DNA of 64,000 nt from Nocardia cyriacigeorgica NBRC 100375 (GCF_000308555.1 NZ_BAFY01000199.1:17084-81083), one strand, 5' to 3'; positions 9,353 to 18,028 are shown, numbered from the stretch's first letter. Program-made: numbers and translations. Notes: generated by a model not told the origin, from the sequence alone.

Positions 9353-10585
9353 ATGAGCATCAGGCCCCTGGACGGTGTGCGCGTCCTGGAACTCGGCAAT
9401 TATGTGGCCGCACCAACCGCCGGACGTATCCTCGGCGATTTCGGCGCCGAGGTGATCAAGGTCGAACGCCCCGGGACCGGGGACGAGCTGCGCAATTGGC
9501 GCCTATACGGCGGTGACACCTCGATGCTCTATCGCACCATCAACCGCAACAAGAAATCGATCACGCTGGATCTGCGCACCGAGGCGGGGCGCGCGGTCGT
9601 GCTCGATCTGGTGCGGCACTGCGATGTGCTGCTGGAGAATTTCCGGCCCGGGATGCTGGAGAAGTGGGGTCTCGGGCCCGATGTCCTCGAGGCGGCCAAC
9701 CCGAATCTGGTGATCACCCGCATCTCCGCCTACGGCCAGACCGGGCCGCTGGCCGCCCGGCCGGGTTTCGCCGCCGTGGCCGAGGCGGTGGGCGGGCTGC
9801 GTGAGCTGGTCGGCGACCCGGATCGCCCGCCGGTGCGCGTCGGTGTGTCGATCGGCGACTCCATCGCCGGGATCTACGCCGCGTTCGGCACGGTGATGGC
9901 GTTGTTCCAGCGCGAGCGCAGCAGCACGGCGGTCCCGCTGGAGCAGCGCGTCATCGACGTGGCGCTGAACGAGGCCATCTTGTCGGTGATGGAATCGCTG
10001 GTCCCCGACTACCTGGCCTACGGCATCAACCGGGAACGGGTGGGCGGCCGGATGGAGGGGATCGCGCCGAGCAATGCCTATCCGTGTTCGGACGGCACCA
10101 GCATCATCATCGGCGGTAACGGCGACGCCATCTTCCAGCGCTACATGAAGGTGATCGAACGCCCCGACCTGGCCACCGACCCGGATCTGCAGGACAACGC
10201 GGGCCGCTGGCGCCACCGCGACCGCCTCGACGCCGCCATCGGCGAATGGACGATCCGGCATACCCGCGAGCAGGCCCTGCGCATCCTGGAGGAGGCCGCG
10301 ATTCCGTGCGGGCCGATCTATACCGCCGCCGATATCGTCGCCGACGAGCAGTACGCCGCCCGCAATATGATCCAGCATTTCCCCGTCGACGTCGGCGAAC
10401 CCGAACCCAAACAGGTCGGCTTCACCGGCATCGTCCCGGTGATCGGTGACCGGTCGCTGCCGATCCGCTCGGTCGGCCCCGATCTCGGCCAGCACACCAG
10501 GCAGGTGTTGACCGAGCTGCTCGGCATGAGTGAGTCCGAGGTCGACGCGCTCACCGGCGCGCGGGAGCAGGAGGCCGCCTCGTGA
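9353..10585 (+). CDS. CaiB/BaiF-family (class III) CoA transferase
   Basis: 410-residue formyl-CoA-transferase-like enzyme that moves CoA between acids through a catalytic Asp. Family signatures in order: PLDGVRVLELGNYVAAP, GADVIKVERPGTGDELR-like GAEVIKVERP, RNKKSITLDLRTEAGR, DVLLENFRPGMLEKWGLG, ISAYGQTGP and the GGNGDAIFQRYM region. ATG at 9353. The 3' end is translationally locked to the next frame: the GTG of a 59-codon ORF overlaps this stop codon (GTGA). It probably activates an acid as its CoA ester for cleavage by the HMG-CoA-lyase-like enzyme two ORFs on. The acid is unknown. Confidence 0.92.
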   Translation: MSIRPLDGVRVLELGNYVAAPTAGRILGDFGAEVIKVERPGTGDELRNWRLYGGDTSMLYRTINRNKKSITLDLRTEAGRAVVLDLVRHCDVLLENFRPGMLEKWGLGPDVLEAANPNLVITRISAYGQTGPLAARPGFAAVAEAVGGLRELVGDPDRPPVRVGVSIGDSIAGIYAAFGTVMALFQRERSSTAVPLEQRVIDVALNEAILSVMESLVPDYLAYGINRERVGGRMEGIAPSNAYPCSDGTSIIIGGNGDAIFQRYMKVIERPDLATDPDLQDNAGRWRHRDRLDAAIGEWTIRHTREQALRILEEAAIPCGPIYTAADIVADEQYAARNMIQHFPVDVGEPEPKQVGFTGIVPVIGDRSLPIRSVGPDLGQHTRQVLTELLGMSESEVDALTGAREQEAAS

Positions 10586-10761
10586 GGCGCCGCCGTACTC
10601 CGCGCCGTCCGCCGGCGCGCGGCAGCTGGGAGCTGAAGGCCCCCGAACATCGCCGCCCGACCGTGCATCCCAACCCGGCGGGCATGAACGAGAAGCCGTG
10701 TGGCGGAGTGATGTGTGTGCCGCCGCAGGCGCAGGACAAGCGGGCCCCGCGATGGCTGTGA
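10582..10761 (+). CDS. Undescribed 59-residue ORF between CoA transferase and lyase
   Basis: Not recognised. The GTG at 10582 overlaps the stop of the CoA transferase as GTGA. The TGA at 10759-10761 lies ten bases inside the lyase gene (ATGGCTGTGA), so all three frames are chained by overlap. GC3 is about 83% in this frame against about 66% in the frame of the downstream gene, which supports coding. The product has a very basic N-terminus (VRRRRTPRR), then WELKAPEHRRPTVHPNPAG, then NEKPCGGVMC with two Cys. The two Cys and two His (HRRPTVH) could bind a metal, but that is speculation. No SD is needed if translation is re-initiated. It may be a small subunit or adaptor of the CoA transferase/lyase pair. 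Confidence 0.6.
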   Translation: MRRRRTPRRPPARGSWELKAPEHRRPTVHPNPAGMNEKPCGGVMCVPPQAQDKRAPRWL

Positions 10762-11681
10762 CCGCCGCGCCGCTGTTGCGCGATGTCACCCTGCGCGACG
10801 GCCTGCAATTGACCGGTAAGCCGTTGCCGGTGGAGCACAAGGTCGAGATCGTGCGCCGGCTGCTCGCACTCGGCGTGCCGGCGCTGGAGATCGGGTCGAT
10901 GGCGCGTCCGGATCTGGTGCCGCCGATGGCCAACAGTATGGAACTGGTCGCGGCGCTGACTCCCGAGGAACTCGAGCGCTGCTGGCTGTGGGTGGCGACG
11001 CCGCGGCATGTGGAGAAGGCGGCCGCGGCGGGGGTGCGCAATTTCCAGTACTGCTTCTCGGTGTCGGACGCACACAACCGCGCCAATATCGGCCGCGATA
11101 CCGAGGCCAGCGTTGCCGCCATGCCCGATGCCGTACGGATCGCGCGCGAGGCGGGCGGCGCTATCCAGTTGTGCCTGGCCACCTCGTTCACCTGTCCGTT
11201 CGACGGCCCGGTCGATCCGCGGCGGGTGCTGGCCATCGCGGCCGATCCGCGCACCGAAGGCGCCGGCGATATCGTGCTCGCCGACACCCTCGGGCAGGCC
11301 TATCCGGCCGAGGTCACGGCCCTGGTGAGCGCGGTGCGTGAGCGAACACCGCAGCGGCGCATCGTCTTCCACGGCCACGACACCTGGGGCATGGGCGTGG
11401 CGAACTCGCTGGCCGCCATCAGCGCGGGCGCCACCATGGTGGACGGCTCGCTGGGTGGGCTCGGCGGCTGCCCGTTCGCCCCGGGCGCCAGCGGCAATAC
11501 CGCCACCGAGGATCTGCTCTTCGCCACTCGCCCGGACTGGTTCACTCCTGCGGTGCTGGCCCAGTTGGTCGGGCTCACCGACGAGATCCTCGGCGAACTC
11601 GGCGAACCGAACCGCTCGCGCACCACGCAGGGCGCGCGCTCGGAGGCGCGGGCGTTCGACTGGGTGATCCGGGAGTCCTGA
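10752..11681 (+). CDS. HMG-CoA lyase-like enzyme (HMGL family)
   Basis: 309-residue TIM-barrel lyase that cleaves 3-hydroxy-3-methylglutaryl-CoA or a related hydroxyacyl-CoA to acetyl-CoA plus a keto acid. Visible signatures: RDVTLRDGLQ near the N-terminus (the RDG metal/active-site arginine), the HGHDTWGMG metal-ligand motif, and the flexible active-site loop GGCPFAPGASGN with the catalytic Cys typical of true HMG-CoA lyases. ATG at 10752 is chosen because the family N-terminus begins just after it and it overlaps the upstream short ORF. With the CaiB enzyme it suggests catabolism of a branched hydroxydicarboxylic acid. Confidence 0.9.
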   Translation: MAVTAAPLLRDVTLRDGLQLTGKPLPVEHKVEIVRRLLALGVPALEIGSMARPDLVPPMANSMELVAALTPEELERCWLWVATPRHVEKAAAAGVRNFQYCFSVSDAHNRANIGRDTEASVAAMPDAVRIAREAGGAIQLCLATSFTCPFDGPVDPRRVLAIAADPRTEGAGDIVLADTLGQAYPAEVTALVSAVRERTPQRRIVFHGHDTWGMGVANSLAAISAGATMVDGSLGGLGGCPFAPGASGNTATEDLLFATRPDWFTPAVLAQLVGLTDEILGELGEPNRSRTTQGARSEARAFDWVIRES

Positions 11682-11701
11682 CCGCGATCCCGGTTCCGTG
11701 C

Positions 11702-12925
11702 TCAGCGCGGTGCGACACCGGGTAGCCCGGCGAACAGCACCTGGAAGACGGACGGCCCGTTCAGGCGCAGGGTCGTCGTCGGGGCGTAGGGGTCGGATTC
11801 GGCGGTATCGGTCACCACATACGGTGCGTGCGAACCCGGCACGCGGTCCAGTACGCCATCGCATCGGGGTCCGCCGGTCGCGTTGACCTTCGGCAGGTCT
11901 TCCGGGAACTTGTAGGCCTCCCCGCCGTACATGAAGCCGGCATTGAATATCGCCCCTGGCTTCTGCCCGCCGATCATCGCCTCGGCCAGCGGCAGCGCCC
12001 GCGCCAAGCCGACGATCACGCAGTTGAGCACCGGGCGGTATTCGTAGAGCAATTCGGCGGTCGGCAGCAGCAGTTCCAGCCCGGTGGCCAGCGGCTGTTC
12101 GTTTTCTCCCAGCACCGCGCCGGTGGTGTCTGCGAGGCCGATGAGATCGAGCAGCAGGGTGTCCATCTCGGCGGTGTGCGCGCTGACGGTGGCGCTGGTG
12201 GCCGTGGCGTTGCCGAGGGTGCGCAGCAGGTCGGGCACGGTATCGGCGTAGGTCTCGGTGACCTGCGCCGCGCTCGCCATATCGCGGCGCAGCGCGGGTA
12301 GGTGCGGGTTGATCTCGCGCAGATAGCGGTCGGCGTCGGCGAGCAGATCGCCCATGGTCGCACCCCGTCCGTGCAGCGCGGTGCCGATGGCGGTGAGGGT
12401 GGCGTTGAGCTTTGCGGGGTCGATCGTGCCGAGCACGTCGGTCAGTCGCTGGAAGACGGTGTTGAATTCCACGGTCACGTCCTGGGTGCGCACCACCGCC
12501 CCCGGGCGCAGCGACGTCGTCGCCGACTGCCCGGATGCCACGAAGTTGACGTATTTCGCGCCGAATACGGTGGTGGAACGGATATCGACGCTCGCATCGG
12601 CAGGCACCAGACCCAGCAGATCCGGATCCAGTTCCAGCCGCAACCGCACCCGATCCCTCGTGTGCTCGATGCCCGCGACCCGTCCGATCTGCGCTCCACG
12701 GAAACGCACCTTGGCGTCCGGGTCGAGCACCAGCCCGCTGCGCGGCGCCTCGACGGTGACGGTCGCCGTCGCCGCGAAGCCGCCGGCATACATCGACCAG
12801 GTGAGTACCAGCAGCCCGACAAGACCGAAAACCATTGCGGCCGCCGCGATTTTCCATCGCAGTAGCTGCCACGTGACCCGGAGCAGCACGAAACGTTCGG
12901 TCCCGGTGTGTTGTCTCGATTCCAC
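11702..12925 (-). CDS. Orphan Mce-family protein, MceA-like
   Basis: 407-residue mammalian-cell-entry protein. It has an N-terminal membrane anchor (about 30-52), one MCE domain (about 53-135) with GLVLDPDAKVRFRGAQIGRV and GAKYVNFVA, then a helical region ending in a Pro/Asn-containing tail. GLVLDP.KV..RG.Q.GRV is closest to MceA subunits. Mce proteins normally come as six subunits with two YrbE permeases and import lipids such as cholesterol. Here there is no YrbE and no other Mce gene, so it may plug into another Mce complex or be a relic. GTG at 12925 is the likely start. It is divergent from cyp51 and shares its operator-bearing intergenic region. Confidence 0.85.
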   Translation of the reverse strand: MESRQHTGTERFVLLRVTWQLLRWKIAAAAMVFGLVGLLVLTWSMYAGGFAATATVTVEAPRSGLVLDPDAKVRFRGAQIGRVAGIEHTRDRVRLRLELDPDLLGLVPADASVDIRSTTVFGAKYVNFVASGQSATTSLRPGAVVRTQDVTVEFNTVFQRLTDVLGTIDPAKLNATLTAIGTALHGRGATMGDLLADADRYLREINPHLPALRRDMASAAQVTETYADTVPDLLRTLGNATATSATVSAHTAEMDTLLLDLIGLADTTGAVLGENEQPLATGLELLLPTAELLYEYRPVLNCVIVGLARALPLAEAMIGGQKPGAIFNAGFMYGGEAYKFPEDLPKVNATGGPRCDGVLDRVPGSHAPYVVTDTAESDPYAPTTTLRLNGPSVFQVLFAGLPGVAPR

Positions 12926-13015
12926 CGCTCACCCGCTTACCGACGAACCGGTACGGCACTGCCGTCTGGCGGATCGGGCACGATCGTCGATCGCTTGCCC
13001 GCTCCAGTTGTGTCG

Positions 13016-13056
13016 TAGTACTGTCCAGACACGTGTCCATCATATGTCTGGACAGT
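13016..13056 (+). promoter_or_regulatory. cyp51 promoter/operator: 12-bp inverted repeat around a TCCAGACACGTGTCC box
   Basis: ACTGTCCAGACA (13020-13031) and TGTCTGGACAGT (13045-13056) are perfect 12-bp inverted repeats separated by 13 bp. The left arm continues into the palindrome GACACGTGTC (13028-13037). A -10-like TAGTAC (13016-13021) touches the left edge. The same box occurs before cyp123, aldA and the TetR gene at 25949. It lies 20 bp upstream of the cyp51 ATG and 95 bp from the divergent mce start. Confidence 0.75.
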
Positions 13057-13075
13057 GATCACCGGGAGGTTTTCG

Positions 13076-14428
13076 ATGACTCTGGTGCAGCCGCAACGAG
13101 TTTCCGGCGGCGACTCCGAATACGGCCATCTCGACGAGTTCCGGGTCGACCCGATCGCGCTGATGCGCCGTGTCCGGGAGGAATGCGGCGATGTCGGCGC
13201 GTTCGAGCTCGCCGGCAAACGGGTCATCCTGCTGACCGGGGCCGAGGCCAACGAGTTCTTTTTCCGCGCGGGCGATGAGGATCTGGATCAGGGTGCGGCC
13301 TACCCGTTCATGAAACCGATCTTCGGTGAGGGTGTGGTCTTCGACGCCAGCCCGGAGCGTCGCAAGGAAATGCTGCACAATCAGGCCCTGCGCGGCGATC
13401 AGATGCGCGGGCATGCCGCGACCATCGCCGCCGAGGTGGATCGGATGGTGGCGAACTGGGGTGATTCGGGGGAAATCGACCTGCTCGATTTCTTCGCGGA
13501 ATTGACCATTTACACCTCCTCGGCCTGCCTGATCGGGGTGAAGTTCCGCAATCAGCTCGACGGTCGCTTCGCGCAGCTGTATCACGATCTCGAACGCGGC
13601 ACCGACGCGCTGGCCTATGTGGATCCCTACGCACCGATCGAGAGTTTCCGCCGCCGCGATGCCGCGCGTCGGGAACTGGTGGCACTGGTGCAGGAGATCA
13701 TGGACTCCCGTGCGGTGAATCCGCCCGCCGACTCCAGCGACCGCGACATGCTCGACGTGCTGGTCTCGGTTCCCGGCGAGGACGGCACGCCGCGTTTCAG
13801 CGCGAGCGAGATCACCGGCATCTTCATCTCGATGATGTTCGCCGGCCACCACACCACCTCGGGCACCGCGGCGTGGAGCGTCATCGAATTGCTGCGTCAT
13901 CCGGAGCAATTGCAGAAGGTGGTCGCCGAGCTCGATGAGCTCTACAGCGACGGCTCCGATATCAGTTTCGGTGCGCTACGACAGATTCCGCAGCTCGAGG
14001 CGGTCCTGAAGGAGACGCTTCGGCTGCATCCACCGCTGATCATCCTGATGCGGGTGGCGCGCGATCAATTCGATGTGTGCGGTAGCCGGATCGAACCCGG
14101 CGATATGGTCGCGGCGAGTCCGGCGATCTCCAATCGGATCGCCGAGGATTTCCCTGACCCGGACACCTTCGATCCCGGCCGCTACATCGATCCGAACCAG
14201 GAAGACATCATCAATCGGTGGACCTGGATTCCGTTCGGCGCGGGCCGCCACCGCTGCGTCGGCGCGCCGTTCGCCCTGATGCAGTTGAAAGCGATCTTCT
14301 CGATCCTGCTGCGGGATTGGGAATTCGAGATGGCGTTGCCTTCGGAGCAATACCGCAACGACCACAGCAAGATGGTGGTGCAACTGGCGAAGCCGTGCAC
14401 GGTGCGCTATCGCAGACGACAGAAATGA
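13076..14428 (+). CDS. cyp51: Sterol 14-alpha-demethylase, cytochrome P450 CYP51
   Basis: 450-residue P450 almost collinear with M. tuberculosis CYP51B1 (Rv0764c). It shares long runs such as EFFFRAGD, GEGVVFDASPERRKEMLHN, ELTIYTSSACLIG and LRLHPPLIILMRVA. The I-helix oxygen-activation motif is MFAGHHTTSGT, the K-helix ExxR is in KETLR, and the heme ligand is Cys394 in FGAGRHRCVG. The enzyme removes the 14-alpha methyl of lanosterol-type sterols in three oxidations, releasing formate. The bacterial physiological substrate is unsettled. ATG at 13076 follows GGGAGG. In M. tuberculosis cyp51 is inside the cyp123-ferredoxin operon; here it stands alone on the opposite strand, with its own operator and terminator. 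The ferredoxin at 18029 is the probable redox partner. Confidence 0.96.
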   Translation: MTLVQPQRVSGGDSEYGHLDEFRVDPIALMRRVREECGDVGAFELAGKRVILLTGAEANEFFFRAGDEDLDQGAAYPFMKPIFGEGVVFDASPERRKEMLHNQALRGDQMRGHAATIAAEVDRMVANWGDSGEIDLLDFFAELTIYTSSACLIGVKFRNQLDGRFAQLYHDLERGTDALAYVDPYAPIESFRRRDAARRELVALVQEIMDSRAVNPPADSSDRDMLDVLVSVPGEDGTPRFSASEITGIFISMMFAGHHTTSGTAAWSVIELLRHPEQLQKVVAELDELYSDGSDISFGALRQIPQLEAVLKETLRLHPPLIILMRVARDQFDVCGSRIEPGDMVAASPAISNRIAEDFPDPDTFDPGRYIDPNQEDIINRWTWIPFGAGRHRCVGAPFALMQLKAIFSILLRDWEFEMALPSEQYRNDHSKMVVQLAKPCTVRYRRRQK

Positions 14429-14430
14429 AC

Positions 14431-14462
14431 AATGGGGCCCGCTCACCGGAGCGGGCCCCATT
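14431..14462. terminator. Bidirectional terminator between cyp51 and the peroxidase gene
   Basis: AATGGGGCCCGCT (14431-14443) and AGCGGGCCCCATT (14450-14462) give a perfect 13-bp stem with a 6-nt loop, followed on the plus strand by TCTCATT. Two convergent genes end 3 bp and 31 bp away. Confidence 0.9.
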
Positions 14463-14492
14463 CTCATTGCCGCGGACAAGCGGCGTATCGAG

Positions 14493-14978
14493 TCAGAGCA
14501 GCGCTTCGACCGCCGCCACCAGCGCGGCGTCGTCGGGAGTGGTGCGCGGACGGAACCGGGCGGCCACCGTGCCGTCGCGGGCGATCAGGAACTTCTCGAA
14601 GTTCCACTGGATATCACCGGCCGCGCCCTCGGCGTCCGCGGTCTCGACCAGGCTCTGGTAAAGCGGATGCCTGCCGTCACCGTTGACGTCGGTCTTCTCC
14701 AGCAGCGGGAAATCCACGCCGTAGGTCATCGAGCAGAACTGCTGGATTTCCTCCGCGGTGCCCGGTTCCTGGCCCATGAACTGATTGCACGGCACCCCGA
14801 CCACGCTGAATCCGCGGTCGCCGTAGGTCTTCTGAAGTTCGACCAGGCCCGAATACTGCGGGGTAAGACCGCATTTGGAGGCCACGTTCACCAGCAGCAC
14901 GGCCCGGTCACCGACGAGTCCGGCGAGCGTGGAGGGCTCGCCGGACAGCGTGCGCACCGGAATGTCTCGAACGTTCAC
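14493..14978 (-). CDS. Glutathione-peroxidase-family thiol peroxidase
   Basis: 161-residue peroxidase of the GPx fold that reduces organic or lipid hydroperoxides, probably with thioredoxin or mycoredoxin as donor because actinobacteria lack glutathione. The peroxidatic residue is Cys36 in NVASKCGLTPQY (cysteine, not selenocysteine). The tetrad partners are Gln in VPCNQFMGQE and Trp in IQWNFEKFL. The GTG at 14978 overlaps the stop of the CYP125-type gene as GTGA, better than a longer start at 15017 that would overlap 43 bp. As last gene of a seven-gene P450 operon it may clear hydroperoxides from uncoupled oxidation; that is inference. Confidence 0.9.
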   Translation of the reverse strand: MNVRDIPVRTLSGEPSTLAGLVGDRAVLLVNVASKCGLTPQYSGLVELQKTYGDRGFSVVGVPCNQFMGQEPGTAEEIQQFCSMTYGVDFPLLEKTDVNGDGRHPLYQSLVETADAEGAAGDIQWNFEKFLIARDGTVAARFRPRTTPDDAALVAAVEALL

Positions 14979-16198
14979 TCGTATCGCACCTGCCAATTCT
15001 TGATTCCGTTGATCCACCCCGAGCGCAACCGTACCGGATCGGCCACCGGGGTGATCTCGGGCATCGCGTCGGCGATGGCGTTGAACATGAGGTCGATTTC
15101 CAGCTTGGCCAGGTTGGCGCCGACACAGTAGTGCGCGCCGGTGCCGCCGAAACCGACGTGCGGATTCGGGTCGCGCATGATGTCGAAGGTGAACGGGTCG
15201 GTGAAGCCCTCTTCGTCGAAATTGGCCGAACTGTAGAACAGGCCGAGGCGCTGGCCTTTGGCGATGCGCCGGCCGCCGAGGGCCAGGTCCTCGGTGGAGG
15301 TGCGCTGGAAGGCGGTCACCGGGGTGGCCCAGCGCACGATTTCATCCGGTGCGGTGCGTGGGCGTTGCTCCTTGTAGAGCTCCCACTGTTCGGGATTGTC
15401 CACGAATGCCTTCATGCCGTGGGTGATCGCATTGCGGGTGGTTTCATTGCCTGCGACGGCGAGCAGGATGACGAAGAATCCGAATTCGTCCGACCCCAGC
15501 CCCTCCCCGTCGAGATCGGCGTTGACCAGCTGGGTGACGATATCGTCGACCGGTGTGGTCCGGCGCTGCTCGGCCATGTTCCAGGCATAGCCGAGGATTT
15601 CGGCCGAGGCCATGGTGGAATCGCCGTAGTCGGGGTCGTCGTAGTTGAGCATCTGATTCGACCAGTCGAACAGCTTGCGCCGATCCTCCTGCGGCACACC
15701 CAGCAGTTCCGCGATGGCCTGCAACGGCAGCTCACACGCGACCTGGGTGACGAAATCCCCACCGCCGGTCTTCTTGGCCTCGTGCACGATCTTGGCGGCT
15801 CGTTCGGTCAGCACGGCGCGCAGCCCTTCCACCGCCCGCGGGGTGAAACCCTTGGAGATGATCCGGCGGATCTTGGAGTGTTTCGGCGGATCCATATTGA
15901 CCAGTAGCGCCCCGGTCACCTCCATCTGTTCGGGCGTGATGTCGCCGGGCAACCGGATGATCGCGCCCTTCTCCTGTGAGGAGTACAGCTCCGGGTGGCG
16001 CGAGATCTCCTTGATATCGGCCAGCTTGCTGACCACCCAGAAACCGCCGTCGCGGAACCCGCCGGAGTTCTCATCGGATTGGGCGTTCCACCAGACCGGC
16101 GCGGTCCGGCGCAACAGCGCGAATTCCTCGACGGGGCTGCGTTCGGCCCACAGGGCCGGGTCGGTGAAATCGAATCCCGTGGGCAAGGTCGATGTCAT
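14975..16198 (-). CDS. Cytochrome P450, CYP125 type (steroid C26/C27 monooxygenase)
   Basis: 407-residue P450 very like M. tuberculosis CYP125A1, which oxidises the terminal methyl of the cholesterol side chain. Shared stretches include GFDFTDPA, FALLRR.APVWWN, DGGFWVVSKL.D.KEISRH, CELPLQAIAELLGVPQEDR, FGFFVILLAVAGNETTRN, DEIVRWATPVTAFQRT and the heme-binding GGTGAHYCVGANLA, with the ligand Cys. ATG at 16198 with AGGA upstream. It is gene 6 of the minus-strand run that starts with cyp123, 24 bp after the unknown protein. Resemblance to CYP125 is strong, but CYP142- or CYP125-paralogue specificity cannot be told by eye. Nocardia genomes often carry several. Confidence 0.9.
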   Translation of the reverse strand: MTSTLPTGFDFTDPALWAERSPVEEFALLRRTAPVWWNAQSDENSGGFRDGGFWVVSKLADIKEISRHPELYSSQEKGAIIRLPGDITPEQMEVTGALLVNMDPPKHSKIRRIISKGFTPRAVEGLRAVLTERAAKIVHEAKKTGGGDFVTQVACELPLQAIAELLGVPQEDRRKLFDWSNQMLNYDDPDYGDSTMASAEILGYAWNMAEQRRTTPVDDIVTQLVNADLDGEGLGSDEFGFFVILLAVAGNETTRNAITHGMKAFVDNPEQWELYKEQRPRTAPDEIVRWATPVTAFQRTSTEDLALGGRRIAKGQRLGLFYSSANFDEEGFTDPFTFDIMRDPNPHVGFGGTGAHYCVGANLAKLEIDLMFNAIADAMPEITPVADPVRLRSGWINGIKNWQVRYE

Positions 16199-16222
16199 TG
16201 GGGGTGTCCTTTCTGGAATCGC

Positions 16223-17473
16223 TCACACGACCGTGAGGGGCAGCGGGATGCCGCGATCGGCGAAAGCGAAGCCGGCACCGGTACTGACCTTGGCGATCGC
16301 CACTTCGATGGCCTCCCGGGCGGGCTCGTCGGCCAGCGTGATCCTGGCCGTCCATGCCTCGTCGGACACCGTGGTCTCGCTGACGTGGAAGCGGGGATTC
16401 ACCCCGCGCACCATGGCATCGAGGGCCTTGGTGTGCTCGGGATCGATCAGCGCGGGCCACGCACCGTCGGCGACGGCGTCGCTGTGGCGCGGGAACCGCA
16501 GCAGCACCGCGTCGTCCGCCGCTTCCACCCGAATGCCGGTGTAGGGCAGCGGGTTGACGGCGGGATGGTGCCGCAGCACTTCGATCAGCGCCGCGACATC
16601 GGTGCCGAGCCCGAGTGCTTTGCGCAGCCGTTCGGAAGTCAGCCCGGCGATGCCCGCGAACTGTTTGCGCAGGATGTCGAGCGCGGATTCCTCATCCGTG
16701 CGCCGACGCACCGCGATCGCGAACGCGAGGGTGAGCAGATGATGTTGCAGGCACACCTCGTCGGCCAGCCGGATCAAGGCCGAGCGGGAGAAATCGGCGA
16801 AGCGGATATCGCTGAGCAGCGGCCCCGCGTAGTCGCCGCGACCCTCCTCGCCGGGATCGATGGCGGTCAACCTGGTGTGCGCCGCCGCCGATCCGGCGAC
16901 CAGCTCCGCGCCCTCCGGAACGGGCGGCGGGATATGGGCCGCATCGATGGTGACCGTCCACGCGCACACCGGCGTCCGGTCGGCGGGCTCGCGGGGCGGG
17001 CGATGCACCGGCCGGACCTGAGCGTGCGGATTGGTCGCCAGGGCCGTGGCGTCGAAGGTGGGGTCCTCGATGTCGTGGCACATGGCGATCACGAAATCGG
17101 TGCCGAGCGGTTCGACGTCGGCCAGCGCCCCGCAATGGTCGAGCCAGAATTCGCCGTGCCGTTCGTCGTGCAGCCGGTAGCGGAAATCCATGAATTGCGG
17201 TGGTGCGCCGATATCGAACTGGAGCCCCTTGAAGATGGTCTCGACCGTGTCGCCGGTGAAACCGAGGGCCCGCTGCATGCGGCGGGTATAGACCGGGCTG
17301 GCCAGCTGCCATTCGGTGATGGCCACCTCGGTCATGCCCTCGCGGCCGAAAGCGCCGATGGTGTGCGCCATTCCGGACCGGTCGATCAGATGCCCGCTCA
17401 ACAGCAGCTCGGGCAGCAACGTCGCGAGCGTCTCCCGCGACAGATCCGCGTAGTTGCTCAGTGATTCGGACAT
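16223..17473 (-). CDS. Uncharacterised protein inside the P450 operon
   Basis: 416 residues that I do not recognise. There is no signal peptide or clear transmembrane helix and the sequence is acidic and globular. Conserved-looking features are FWLDHCGAL and IAMCHDIEDPTFDATAL (about 105-145), both with Cys/His/Asp that could bind a metal. The C-terminal half holds YTGIRVEAADDAVLLRFPRHSD and a final GFAFADRGIPLP. Repeated IDPxE patterns appear in both halves. It starts at ATG 17473, four bp after the NTF2-like gene, and is followed closely by the CYP125-type gene, so it is cotranscribed with steroid-type P450s. A role in steroid or acyl-chain processing is inferred from context only. Confidence 0.8.
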   Translation of the reverse strand: MSESLSNYADLSRETLATLLPELLLSGHLIDRSGMAHTIGAFGREGMTEVAITEWQLASPVYTRRMQRALGFTGDTVETIFKGLQFDIGAPPQFMDFRYRLHDERHGEFWLDHCGALADVEPLGTDFVIAMCHDIEDPTFDATALATNPHAQVRPVHRPPREPADRTPVCAWTVTIDAAHIPPPVPEGAELVAGSAAAHTRLTAIDPGEEGRGDYAGPLLSDIRFADFSRSALIRLADEVCLQHHLLTLAFAIAVRRRTDEESALDILRKQFAGIAGLTSERLRKALGLGTDVAALIEVLRHHPAVNPLPYTGIRVEAADDAVLLRFPRHSDAVADGAWPALIDPEHTKALDAMVRGVNPRFHVSETTVSDEAWTARITLADEPAREAIEVAIAKVSTGAGFAFADRGIPLPLTVV

Positions 17474-17477
17474 GCCG

Positions 17478-18028
17478 TCACCACAACGGGACCGGGGATT
17501 CGCCGACGCGGTACCAGCCGGGCAGCGGCTGTCCCGACACCGAGCGCTGGATCCGCTTCTGCATGCCTTCGGTCAGGGCATTCTTCTGGATCATCTCCAT
17601 GAACAGCGCCGACACATTGCCGAAGTCGAAGAAATCGCGTTGCCACGACCACTGGAAATCGCCGCCGTAACGGAACCAGCTGCCGCCGATGCCGTGCGGG
17701 CTGTAGTGGCTGCCGTCCTCGCGGGTGACGTCGGCGATCTGTTTCCACAGGCCGATCACATTCCCGGACCGCTCATCGATGACGAACTCCTGATACGGAT
17801 ACGTCCACCCCTCCAGCCCCTGCATTTCCTGCACCAGCGCCAGATCCCGGATCTCGTCGCGGCCGACGGCCATGAATTCCTGGGTGGGCCCGTAGTTCCA
17901 GCCGTAGGTGGCGTCCTCGGTATACAGCTCGGCCAGCGGCGCCCAGTCGCCCTTGTCCTCACAGCTGCGGTTCGCCTCCACCCAGCGCCGCACCATCTCG
18001 TCGAGTTCCGCGCGATCGAAACCTGCCA

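Noticed and set aside
10551..13043. Long minus-strand open frame of about 830 codons
   Set aside because: It runs antisense to the lyase and overlaps the Mce gene in another frame. It is Arg/Ala/Gly-rich with no domain, a normal shadow frame in GC-rich DNA.
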